From: Psettodes erumei
Taxonomy: Eukaryota; Chordata; Actinopteri; Pleuronectiformes; Psettodidae
Assembly (NCBI GenBank): GCA_016785225.1
Contig: JAFBJZ010000831.1
Location: 5,652,001-5,716,000 of the forward strand
DNA length: 64,000 nt
Direction: 5' to 3'
Part shown: piece by piece, positions 40,595 through 52,800 of the stretch
Numbering within the stretch: the stretch's first letter is position 1
How the letters are laid out: every line of letters begins with the position of its first letter
The notes under the pieces: model-generated
Seen by the model: only the letters and a program-made list of their open reading frames with translations
Databases searched by the model: none
Told to the model about the DNA's origin: nothing
Made by a program: the position numbers and the translations under genes

Positions 40595-41666
40595 CTGAAA
40601 ACAAAGAGAGAGTCTGTGAGGCCACAGTTTGAGAGCATCTTTGTGATACATGTTCCCCAGCTGATTCAAGTACAACTCGACTTGTGACAAATGTAAGAAG
40701 CTCACTATGGAAACACTGTTGAAGAAAAAAAATGGAATCCTGAACTGCCGCTATGTAAGCCTCTCTCTGTCCATCCCACCTCCATGTGCTGGGGCTCGCC
40801 CCATTATATTTACTGCCACAGGCACCAATCACTTCATTTGTTTGGGGATTTCATGCATTAGGACAACCTTGACATAAATTGGCTGAGCGCTGATGGTTAT
40901 ATTCAACTATGAAACCAGAGTCCAGCAGCAGCCCCTGCAGTTACTGAGCCTTCAGGTCTAATTAAAATCAGTCAGCCTGTGTGCTGATCAGCACACTTGC
41001 GTGCCATATATCTCCGGTAAGATGACCACCCTGTTATTTTAGGCACATTGTTCCTCTTTCTGAATTCGTTTCCAGCCTTTTATGGTGTACCATAAACCTA
41101 ACCTTGTTTTCTCATCTCAGTTTTGAGTGTCGTCTTGTCTTGCAGGGCTGCACGGAGTTCAAATAAAATCTTAGCTAATGTTTAGTGGATTTTGGTGCAC
41201 TTGAAGTCAGATGAAATATATAGGTTGGAGGTTTTGGAGTTACATTTGCACGGTGGCAAGTGATCATTTCCATTTTTATATGAACGTGATTTGGAATGCA
41301 CCACTTCCTCATATAAATCTTCCATCTCATATTATTTATCAGCCAGACAAGTTTATAAAAGTGAAATGCAGCCGTAATATATCTCAGCCTAAACAGTCTA
41401 AAATACTTAAATGACTGGGCCTCTTCATTATCATTGCTTGTGATGGCTGACAAAACAAAACAGCCACTGTATCTGGCTACTGTCAAACAGCCGACATCCT
41501 TCATCAGGTTTTACAGTAGACAATGTTTGCCTCTTCACACACAAGACAAACAAAACCAAATGTGTTTTCTCTGCACTTGTTTTTAAACTCGCTGCTGAGG
41601 TCAGGACTTGGTGCCACCTGGTGGAAGGAAATGTTAATGCTGCACACAAAAAACCCCTACAGAGGC

Positions 41667-41709
<43 letters not shown>

Positions 41710-43843
41710 CAGGTGTGGAGTGCGAGGCAATAGCTTTTAAACACTTTCTTGCAGCACTTTAAGGTTTCGCAGAACAAATCCTACTGGGGATTACGTAATA
41801 TTTACACATGGGCGACATGTGTTTGGCCGAGACAAAATGGGTCTACAGCAGTGGGAGCTTGTTTGTCTGTGTGTGCACAAAGAGGCCACTGGCGTCATCA
41901 TCATCATCATCTCACACACACACACACACACACTCTCACCTATAGATGTTTGGGTCTAGCAGCATGGCCGTGTCCTGCGGTAACTGGGATAAATGCACCA
42001 CTTTAGTCTTCAGCTGACAGCGCTCCGTTTCATTCACCCACACGTCAGGTAGTCTGCAAGACAACACAGACACACACATGTGGAGAGAGAACGTTTGGTT
42101 TAAGCTTTAACAAAAAAAGAGAGAGAGAAGAGGGGGGTTGGAGTGGGAGCACGGCTGAGAGGAGCGGGTGAGAGAGATGGACAAAGAGCCTCATTGAGTC
42201 CAGGGCACATGTTGACACCTTTCCCTGAACACCGAGTACATTTCCTTAAGTAACATGGCCTTGACCGAAGCACCGGGGCGGACACGCGAGCACACAGGTG
42301 TGTGGACCTTCACAAACACACAAACAGAGGACAAAGCGTGCTGTCCTCTCATGTTGTCGAGTATCGAGTAGCGTCTAAACTCTGTCTTCCTGATCAGCTT
42401 TTGTCCATTTGTGTGCTCTACCAGTGAATGACTGCGGGAGCTCAATGACAGAGAGGTGATGGTTTCAGAGTGACAGGCACATACAAACACACACACGCAT
42501 GTGTACATGAAGTACTGTGCGGCTCAGCTGTACCTCACTGTACGCGCCGCGGCAGGGCGATCCCCTGTGAATAAGCAGAGTGTGCGAGCACTGGCGTGGC
42601 AAGTCAAGGTGCAGAAGAAAGAAACAAAGAGCTTAGCGAGCTGACTGCACCTCCCCTCCCTCCTCCAGCCTCCCGTCTCCACCCCCAGCATTCCCCCCGT
42701 CACTATGTGCGTCATCGCCGGAGCCCCCAGAGATGCAGACATACACGCACAAATGCACACGCGCGCACACACTCACTGCGGGCGGCAGTTAAGCAAGCGG
42801 GCAGCCACCCAGCCAAATCGCTCATTCACATGCCTAGTCAGCCCATTCAGTGGACGATGTGCAGGTAGTTCTTCATATGCAGGACATTCAGAGCAACCGG
42901 GTGCAGGTAGAGAAGGAGAACAAAAAGAGGTTCAAAGTAGAAGAAAAAAAAATGCACAAATCAAGGACAGGAACAGAGAGGGGGGAGGGAAAGGGAAAGT
43001 GGAGAGGGAGGGGAAACAACTCACTTACACAGTGGTTGGAAATCCTTTTATGGCATGTTTAAAGTGCTTGGAAGGCGAGGCCAGCCACATGGGACGACTT
43101 AATAAATACTACAAAGATGAGGAGACCACTGTCGTTCACTTGTAATCTCCCAACATCCCATATGTGATGTTGCATTAAACATAACCATGCAAACTATCAC
43201 TGTCACAGGAATAATATGTAATCACCACTGTTTGACCCAGGCTTGACTACATGTTCGTTGAGATCACATCACAGATGGGGGATTTCTGACCATGCCCTTT
43301 GAATGAGGACCTGTACAACACAAGCATGTGTTAAAAAAAACACAAAACACAAAACACAGCGCCCAGGGTTAAACACAATTCTCCATATCTTTAATACACA
43401 GATGAGCACTTTTGGGTTACAGCTGTAGTTCTAGTTTTTCATAAAAGCATAGAAAAGGTTTTTTAAGTGTTTGTGTCCCCTTTAATGGTGGGAGCAAGAA
43501 AAAAAGGAAGTTGAAAAGAGGCAGGGACAAGAAACAGTCCCCCTTCAAAGCAGCCTTAAAGTTTGGGTTAGTGTTGAGTTAGTGTCCTTGTGAAAAGCAC
43601 ATCTCAGATGACAGAGGAGGACCTGCACAGCGTTAAATATACAGTAAACACCCAAGCTGGCTTGTGTGCGTGCGCACGGTGCCATGCATGTTCCACTGCA
43701 GAGTCGGCGTAAACACGCCAGAGCGAGTGTGCTGTGGTACTGATGAGTTATTACATTCTGATAAATGGGAGCCACACAGGACTGCTAAACTTGGGGGGGT
43801 CAGCATGTCACTCATACTACACCAAAGTGTTCACACCACTTCC

Positions 43844-43899
<56 letters not shown>

Positions 43900-46800
43900 G
43901 ATTTTCAAAGACCTAAAAAAGTGCATCCCCACCCAAAGACTCCATTCAGTCACACCAAGCCAAATAAAGACAAATGGATTTATTTTATTTTCCAGAGGAG
44001 ACTGTTTGGCTCGTTTCTTTATGAGCCAGAAATGTATATTGTGAGTGAGGCCTCTGTGGGGAGAGCTACTGGGGGCGCCTGCCAGAGTTAAGCCCAGTCT
44101 TCCACCCTGAATTGATGGCCAGCTTCAGGGCTTGACGTTCCCAGTGGTGACAGGAGCAATAAGTTCATCAAAAAGCAGCAAAGTGAATATTAAATCACGG
44201 CCCTATTAAATGGCTTTATATGGAACTGAGCTGGAGTGACTGCAGGAGTTCATCACCCTTATAAACAGCATCATTCTTCAAAGCGGAAGATAAGAGGCCC
44301 AGAGAGCTGGTTTGGGGGCTGCAAAGGTCGATGCAGCCTCTGGCAACAAGAGAGGGACCACAAAAGGTGCATGTTAAAATGACTGGTTTTTGTGCTCAGA
44401 AAGTGAAGCGACATGCTTATTCTAATGTTCATCAAAATTGACTCATACACTGGTAACTGTACCTAATATCCATCAGTACAATTACAGTAGCTACTTGCAC
44501 ACAACTGGTTAATTTAGTATTTGCACGTTTTCAAGTTTCCGGCCTGCAGCTGTTTTCAGTTCTGTGCCACTGTGTGAAACATTTCTTTCGACCACAAATT
44601 TTCCCCTCACGAAATTTCACGGCTGCAGGCAAGACTACAGCGTATCAACTGACTTCAGGAAAAGGTATCCCGCTCAATAAAAAACAAACCAAAGCCAACA
44701 AGACCTTGGTACATGATTAAAATCAAGTGCAGCAAATATCTGTGCATCAGCCTCATGCCGGTCTGCATCAGGGTGAAGCCCTGAGGGCAGAGCCAGATAT
44801 TGTTTAGGAAATTCTTAAGTGATTGATTGATATCTATCTCTGCATGCAATTGTTTGACCCTTGGGAAGATCATTTCACTAATATAAGCTCAAAGTCGCAG
44901 TTTCTCTGTTGTATTTCAACCCATTTATAAACTGTGCGAAACGCTTTCCTGCAGTTCGGTTCTTTTATTCTCTGTCCTTTAGACCAGATACGTACCTACT
45001 TACAGTGCGTCTATGGCGCACAACAAAATGACACTGGCTGCTTTTGCAATTTCACGACAACAGCGCAGTTAAGCATGCACAAATTGGCCGTATTTGGCCT
45101 ACTTCTAACTTGCCCATGTTCACCGGCTGCTCATTGAAAATGCGTTTAACCGTTCGTGTACGGCTGTTACTCAGTGATCAAAGAGGTGCACAAAGAAAGG
45201 AAAGCATTTCCCATAGATGTCACTTTTATGTTGGGTTTTTTATTTTTTTTTTTAGAGATCTTTGATCCCCGCTCCAGCTCTGCACGCTGAATTAGTGATG
45301 TGATGAAGTTCACTGGATTTTTTTTTCCTCCTGTGGGAGTCAGTGGGGTTTAAACAATATCTATAAATACATCTAGGTAAAATAAATAAAATATTAAAAT
45401 GACTCATAGGCTTACACCGTAAATGACATTTTACCGCTAAATGTTTAGATTGTGTGAATTTGAGGAGGTCTGTTCTGTTCAAAAGATTGTTGATGTTAAT
45501 TTTTAAATTTTAATATATACTTTTTCCATTACATATGGATTTGATCTTGTTACCCTACAGGAAGGCATATTCTGATATGACGCAGGAAATTGGGCCATAT
45601 ATCAAAACACTGAAAAATTGCTATTCGCAAGAGTCGTGTGATAATTGTGCACTTTGGCAGCTGCCTAAAGACAAACAGGGCAAAAAAAAAAAATTACACA
45701 CAAGCTAACAAACGTCTCAAGGATTAAACCTATCTCGTTCATTATAAGCACAGTGTTGTCTGTCCAAAATGATGTGCCAGGATGCTAGTGGCTCACGGCG
45801 CTCGCTCTCGTTAACCATGCAGTCTGCTGTTTATTATTCAAACGCAGTCAACAGCATACAGGGGAATCCACTCAGTCATCCATCAAAGATTAGACAGCAA
45901 TTATGCTTCTCTCTTTCTCTCACAATCCGCCCAGCCCCCTCTTCCTCCTCGGCGAGCTGCTGGTGGCTCGTGTTCAGAATGGTTCGTGTTAATCAGTCAC
46001 TCATTAATCCAAATGGAGTTAATGAGTGTCAGTCGGCGTGTGAATGGTTTGCTCGAGTATTAATAAACATTACTTCCCACATTCACGTGGCCGATCGTTG
46101 ACTGAGCGAGTGAGAAACGCACACATGCAAGCACACAGTGTACTGCACTTGATGCTGACCTCGGTGCTGAGGGTCACAACCCGTCATAGTCAAAGACTAC
46201 AAATTTACCTGGCCGAATTAACCCTCAACTCTGATCATCCATGTTTGAAAACAATTTAGCTGAGACGGTGGCGCGTTCATCGAGCATCTGTCGGCCCTCA
46301 TCCTAAATGGCTTTTCTCTTGTAAAACATGATGTTTGAAAGAAAATGTGAACATATACCTAAGATAAGCAGCCTTATCTAACATTTTGGATTCCTACATG
46401 AATTCCTGAAAAAGATAATTTGATTGAAAAAGGTAAATTTTCGTATATTCTATATATTCATTACACAAAGTGAAACATTTCAAGCCTTTTGTGATTGAAT
46501 TTGGATGATAATGGCTTAAAACTCATGAAAATCAGAAACTACATCTGAAATATTTCTTCAGATCAATCAAAGAAGCCAAATATTCAACTTCTAAAAAGTA
46601 TGTTTGTTTATACACTCAGTACTTGGTTGGGGCTCCTTTACCACAAATTACTATGTCAACAATTCTTAAAAACCGATGACAAATATTGAACTTTTTCACG
46701 ATATATAATTTTTTTTTTTTTTTTTAGATGCACGAGCACTAGCTTTAGTCTTTCATTGTGAAATCATGTATGTAGGGTGCTTGAGGGACATGATCCCTTT

Positions 46801-49800
46801 TACAAGTTCTAGTCCTTGTTTTAAAATGAGTCCGATAGAAATGTTTAGAACTCAGCCCGAGACTCAGATCGTGGAGCGAACGTCAGTTTTATAAGCTAAC
46901 TGCAACTGATAAAATCTACCAGCAACAGAGAAGAAGTGAAAAAAACAAAAGGATACAAGCACACGTGCTGCACAAATTTTAATCTCCTGGTAAATGTTTA
47001 TCTTATGGCAGATAATGCAGCCATCTGCACAGTTTAAGACATCAGTGTGTATTTCCTTCACTGCCCCTCCATGGATTGGTTATGGGTATTAATGACCAGA
47101 GCCCTTGCCAGCCGCGGGGCAAACATATGACTCAGGAGCATCACTGATTTCTCCTGCACGGACTGAGCCAAAAGGCATCTCCCTCTCATTCTCCATCTCG
47201 CCGTTTAATTCTCGCCCCATTATTCATTCTTTCTGGTTTTCATTCTGCCTCTTCGCCACATTTCTGTCTCCCACAACCATTTGGTTCCCACTCCCATTTC
47301 TCACTTTCCTCAATTCTCTGTCTCCACCATTCTTTCCCTCATCCACTCTGCCTCTGAGCCTCAGTATCAATCTCCATCTGTGTCTCTCTGTTTGGAATTA
47401 ATCTGACAGGTCTTTCCTGATCACCAAACTTCATCTTTCTCTTCCACTCCCTTTCCCTCATTATTTCTCCGTGCGCAAGATTAAACTCCCACATGCGGGG
47501 TGAGGAGGAGACTGCAGAGGTGGATCAGAGAGGGGAGAAGGAAAGGAGGGAGGAAAGACGGGAGGCTGAGGCAGCAGAAGGCTGACAGTAAAAGGGTTTA
47601 GCTACAGTATGTTCATCGGTGGCTGTCAGCTGCAATCTACTTCACGATGCATCATCCAGGTTTCTTTGCCCAGTGCCATCTTTGCTCTTCTTTTCGCTAA
47701 ACCTATTTTTCTTTTTTCCCCCCAATCTCTTCTTCATCTCCTTTGACCTTGCCCCCTCCTCCCATCCATCCATTCCCTTTATCTCCCTTTGCCCTCGGTC
47801 TTGCTCTCTTTCATTCTTCCCCTCTCTTCTCTCTGATCCTCTTCAGAGGCCGTGCAGTCAAAGCCTTTAATGGGAGTGTGGGAGTGTTGGAAGTGCGGTG
47901 GGAGCTTCCCTTGAGCAAGAGCCTCGCTGAGAATCACAGCATTCTGTGAAGCCTCCAACTCACCGTGAGACCGACGCATTTCATTCCGAGCAGAGTGCCG
48001 ACCCTCCCCGCCCTTCTGCCGATTGCTTAAATGAGCTGATGAGTAAGTGGTGCCAAGCTTCACCTCCAATGGGCTGAGCCTGGCGAGGCCTGGCGTGGAG
48101 CTCGGGAGGACCGGGTTCATGCTGCAGTGGGCTGAGCGTGAGTTTTTGTTTTTTTAGAGGGAGCTCCTGCGGAGGTTACACCAAAATGCTGTGACGGACA
48201 TTTAGGGGACATCAACGGAACGATTCGAGGTTTTTCTAAGTATGTGCAAGCCAAGCAGACGGTATAGGACCAGCGCCAGACTCAGAGAAGGACAGCAACA
48301 GAGGTTTTTTCATGGCCAAGCCCAGCATTCTCTACATCAGCACCACAGGCAAGAGGAGGTGTCATAAGAGTGAGTCCTCAGCTCCGTCTGAGGAGAAATC
48401 TTTTCAGGGGAGGAGCTAATGTGATATATACTGGTGTTGCCTGGATGGGAAGGAGAGTCGTAAAACCATCAGAGGCAGATAAACATACCTTGCCGATGTT
48501 CACTCGGACATGCGTGCACCCCTGCTGCTCAAAAAGGAAATGTTTGTGTGACAGGCACAGGCTTTGCACCCCTGACAGGGACCACAAGGCCGGTGCATGG
48601 CATTCCCCAGCCCCCAGCCCTGGAGAACAACACCATGACCTCCCGCAACGCTCGCCCCACTCCTTCCCTTTCTCCTCCGACCTCCTTGTCTCCTCATGTG
48701 CCCCCAACCACACCCAAACAGAGACTCGTGGTGCCGACACACTGGGCACGCTGGCTCCGAGAGCTGGGGCTTGAACTGGACAGTGGTGGGGACAGTGACA
48801 GAGAGCAGGAGGGGACACTGCTCATCCTTTCAGCCACAGACTGATCCAGCCACTCAAAGCACCTGGTGGGCCTTTTCCATGTCGTCAGCCATCAGACTCC
48901 ACAGCACCATAGCACCCAGTACCTCCTGCCCCCACTGACCGAGACCCCCGACCACTCAGTTCAGCCGTCTCCTCCACAGCACACGTATAAAAATGCAGAT
49001 TTACTTTACAGCATCTATTATTCCTACTTTTTCCTCATTTTATTTCATTTTGACTTATTTCTGATGCACAGGTATTTATGGAAATGCTTTCCTTTGATGT
49101 AACTACATTCCATCGTGCCGTGCTGCTGTGCAAATTGAATATCCCCTACGGGGGATCAATAACGGCACATCTCATCTTATCTTATCTCACCTCATCTCTC
49201 TTATCTACATCATAAGCCTGTGCAGGATACTTTGTATACGTAGCATCGGGCTCCTTATTTGTAGATCAGTGACATTTTAGAGATTACCTGCAAATCTCAG
49301 AGATAATCTCTCCTCATTTTTTTGTGGTTTGTGGATACAGTTCTATAATGCAGCCTCTATTTATTTAAAAAAAGACACACATTGACACACACACACACAC
49401 AAAGAGCACAGTATTTCAAAATCTAGCTGAACTGGTTTCAACAGGAATAGAGCCGCAGTGAATAATTTCATTAGAAAGTTGCTCTAGGTTATCTGGCATC
49501 CCAGAAGTGTCCACTGTGCTATGCTATGTACCACAACGGCTACATGCTCTTACCGGTTGTCATTTGTGATTTTTGTTTCGGTGTCATGCTTCCAAAACTT
49601 TGTCAAAACTTTGCCTCCCTGAAGTATTTCAGTTTAAATGAGCTGAAACCAAAGCAGGGTCAGTGCAGGGGAACAGGGCGCCGGGCCCAGCTCCAGTCAC
49701 CCAGTCGAGCGAATGATGCTTTCTTTTGGGGGGAGGGGGTAACGAGTCAAGGAGCCACAGAGAGCCAGCTAGTCGATTTTGCCGGGGTTCAGGTAAGGCC

Positions 49801-52800
49801 TGCATCCTTTCTTGTTGTTGGCAACCAATGGCATTTAGTGAATGTTGTGACCTATAAGTAGCTGGTAGAGCCAAATAGCAGCTAGCAACGCCGATGCACC
49901 TTTCCGTGAAGTTATTTGTCAGTGCCGTGTAGCCTTCTTCACGTGTCGCATCTTTATCTTTAATTTAAATATAATATTGAGTAGGAGAAGTTTTACTCAC
50001 ATGTCCTCAGGTGTCCAGTGCAAGAGAACCTTGACCTTGCCAGACCCTTCTTTCCTTCTGGCCAGAACCTGCATGGAGACGAGCAAGCAAAAACACCAGC
50101 CGAGTTACAAAAGGCACAAACAAGACACATACAAGATGAGAAGACTCCTATCCTGTCACCTCACTCAGTCAGTCAACTGGCCGTCAGCAGCCTCACCAAT
50201 GAAGAGCAACCACCAAATATTTACCAAAGACACATTAATTTAACCTACATATTATAGTTAATTTAAAATCTCAGGCCAATTTGCGACGTTACAACACCAG
50301 ATTTGCATAAGTGTGTCAGGTTTGGCTGGTGTTGCAGCAGGCTCGTTTGTCTGCGGAGAACCGGCTTCAAAGACGTGCCCCCATCCTGGCCCCATCTCTG
50401 ATGAATAATGAGGCTACATGCTTCAAACGTCTCACCAAGTGAAACAGTGGCTGATCATTACACTAATAAGCAGTGTGAGCAGTCTTAATAATGCAAGAGC
50501 CAAGTGAGAGTTCTATTTTCAACTGGATCCATCCCACATTCCCCTGCAACATACTGTAAGAGCAAGGAATTCAAATTCAGACAAAAGTTTGTTATCTCCT
50601 ACATATTTGGACTTAACTGAGAACTGCTTATCACAGCTGGCATTGTAGAGCGAGGGAGCACCAGGCAGATAAAGATGGGGTACAGACTGAGCAGTTGTCG
50701 CCACTGCTCTCGTTGTGAAACGTTTCAGCACCGGGCGCCATGGCGCTTCAAACAAGACAGCGTCTGATTAAAACCAGCACCTACTTTCTAACGTTTGTCG
50801 CAGTACCACGGGACGATGTGTTCAATTTATCCGTTTTGTGCTCCGTTACCCGGTTGAACGAATCAAGATTTGATCTGCTGACACAACCACACACTGAAAA
50901 TACATGGCAAAATACATACAAGGCAAAAGCAGATTTCCTGAATAGCTGACCTTTTTTTTTTTTTTTTTTTTTTATAAACGTATAACATTTCATCTCTCAT
51001 GCTGTGTTGGTTTATAGTAAAACTGGTCTGGAATCCACACAAATATTGTCAGTGGGGAAAAAGAAAAGCTAGAAAAATAACCAGGAGTGTCAAAAATAGC
51101 CTCAGATAGAACCTCTTGCGTCAATTGGCCCTTTTTTGTGAGGAATTTCTATTTTTAGGATGGTGAATGAGTTCACATGTGAAGAACTTCTCTTACGCAC
51201 ATGAATATCTGAAATTATTTTTATGACTCCAGGGACCGGCTGGGGCATTGATGGAAACTGGTTTGAGGACAGGAGGGAGGAGGCTCCACTGAGACAAGAG
51301 ACACAGACGGAGACGGAGACCTAGAATCACTCCTCTCCTCATCTCACTACTTTTCTTACCCTCCCACTTCTTAGCCGAAACATTCATTAATCCCTTTGTT
51401 TTAAGGGACCTCCATCACTTTAATTTTAATATTTATTTTGCACCTTTTTATGCCCAGATCCTCGTTAGTCTTCTGTCCAGGGCAAAATGACAAACTACAA
51501 TTATTTCTTCTCTTCCAATACTTTCTCTAAGCTAATGTGTTATGAAATACTCACTCCCTTTTGCCCTCGTTGCAGGAGGGGCTTTGTGCAAGATATGCGC
51601 AAATCTATATTTATATTCTGATAAGCCTCCAGGTATAGAGTTGTCTGGAGGAAGAAGTCCTTAGGAAAACAAATGGGACACAAATGCACTTAACTAACAT
51701 TTCGAAAGAAATACTAAGACGAGACTGGCAGATATGAATTCTGTTTTGTTTCTGCTGGCTTGCGGCCACATTTGTCTACGAGGAGCTTTGTCAACAGAAG
51801 CCAAGTTGGAAAACCAACCATGTTGTTGCCTCTCGTCTGCAACATAGTGTCCTAAAACAAGGGAACAGGTAGAGAGAGCAAAGCAGCAGTAACAGCATGG
51901 GTGATGAATCAGAACAGATTACTCACGCTTTAACAACAATACTTGATAAGAAATCTAGACCCTTTCTGTGACATTTAAAAACAAATATGAGTGCTACAGA
52001 TGGACTTTAAAGGAAAGGAATCAAGAACAGAGTTCTGCATCCTGTTCTTCAGTAACAAAGAAAATTGGAACAGAGGGATACATGGAGTAGATGCTGTAGT
52101 GGTGTCCTGCTGTCTGCGTATGTTCTCTGAATCACATACATGAACATGTAGGTATGTAGTAAATCCCCACATAATCTCCACCTTTCCTTTCAATGTGGCC
52201 ATTAAGCCATGGCAAGAAGCACAAATGTTTATTATGACAGTTTTTTTTAATAGTCAAATTATCTTAAGTCTTATTAACGTGTACTTTATTTCCATAATAT
52301 TTCTTGGATCATTTATTTCATGACACAGATTTTGCAGAGCATTAACCTACTTTCACAAAAATTTGCATTGTCTCACAATTTTTCTTGTTTATCCGCCCTC
52401 TGCCTTTATCCGTCATAATAGTTACTGATGCTAAATCCTCATCAGGGAGACATGACAGCATTGGGGCCTGGCTGCAACATTAGCCTGAATCCAGCAGCCT
52501 TACAATAAGAGTCTCAAGCCCTGCGGCTGTGGCTCAGTACACCAGCAGCTGCTTTACTGCCCTCTTTAATCAAAAATGCATAGCTGTTAACCTGTGCCCT
52601 CAGGCTCCCCGTCGCACCAGGTTAGTAATCACAAACCCAGCATACACTTGAAGGGGCCATGACCATGTATGTAAAGAGATGGAGAAGCGTGCTTGTGTTT
52701 AAGCAGCACGAAGTGATTTGTGAGCCGAGTGGCCCGATGAAGGCAGCTGGTGCTTTAAAGGACAGATCTTAATCCTCCGTAGACCAGAGTGAGGGAGGGA

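Larger units (their letters stand above)
40595..41939 (-). other. aebp2: aebp2 intron 7
   Basis: A 1.35-kb intron between the last two coding exons. It holds (CA)n at 41670-41711, (ATC)n plus (CA)n at 41894-41931 just inside the donor, and a CTCF-like core at 41611-41624 in minus orientation. Confidence 0.85.
42054..50000 (-). other. aebp2: aebp2 intron 6
   Basis: A 7.95-kb intron. It contains (CA)n at 43846-43897, a CTCF-like motif at 44066-44082, a Tc1-type relic at 46440-46735, a pyrimidine-rich + strand tract at 47120-47860, and a retroelement-like 3' tail near 49110-49210. Confidence 0.85.

Noticed and set aside
47779..48120. 113-codon minus-strand open frame
   Set aside because: It overlaps the pyrimidine-rich tract and has no recognisable domain. 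It lies in intron 6 with phases not needed to join exons 6 and 7.
48378..48818. 146-codon minus-strand open frame in aebp2 intron 6
   Set aside because: It is rich in C, W and G from GC-skewed text, and no domain is visible. Overlapping frames on the other strand are equally open.
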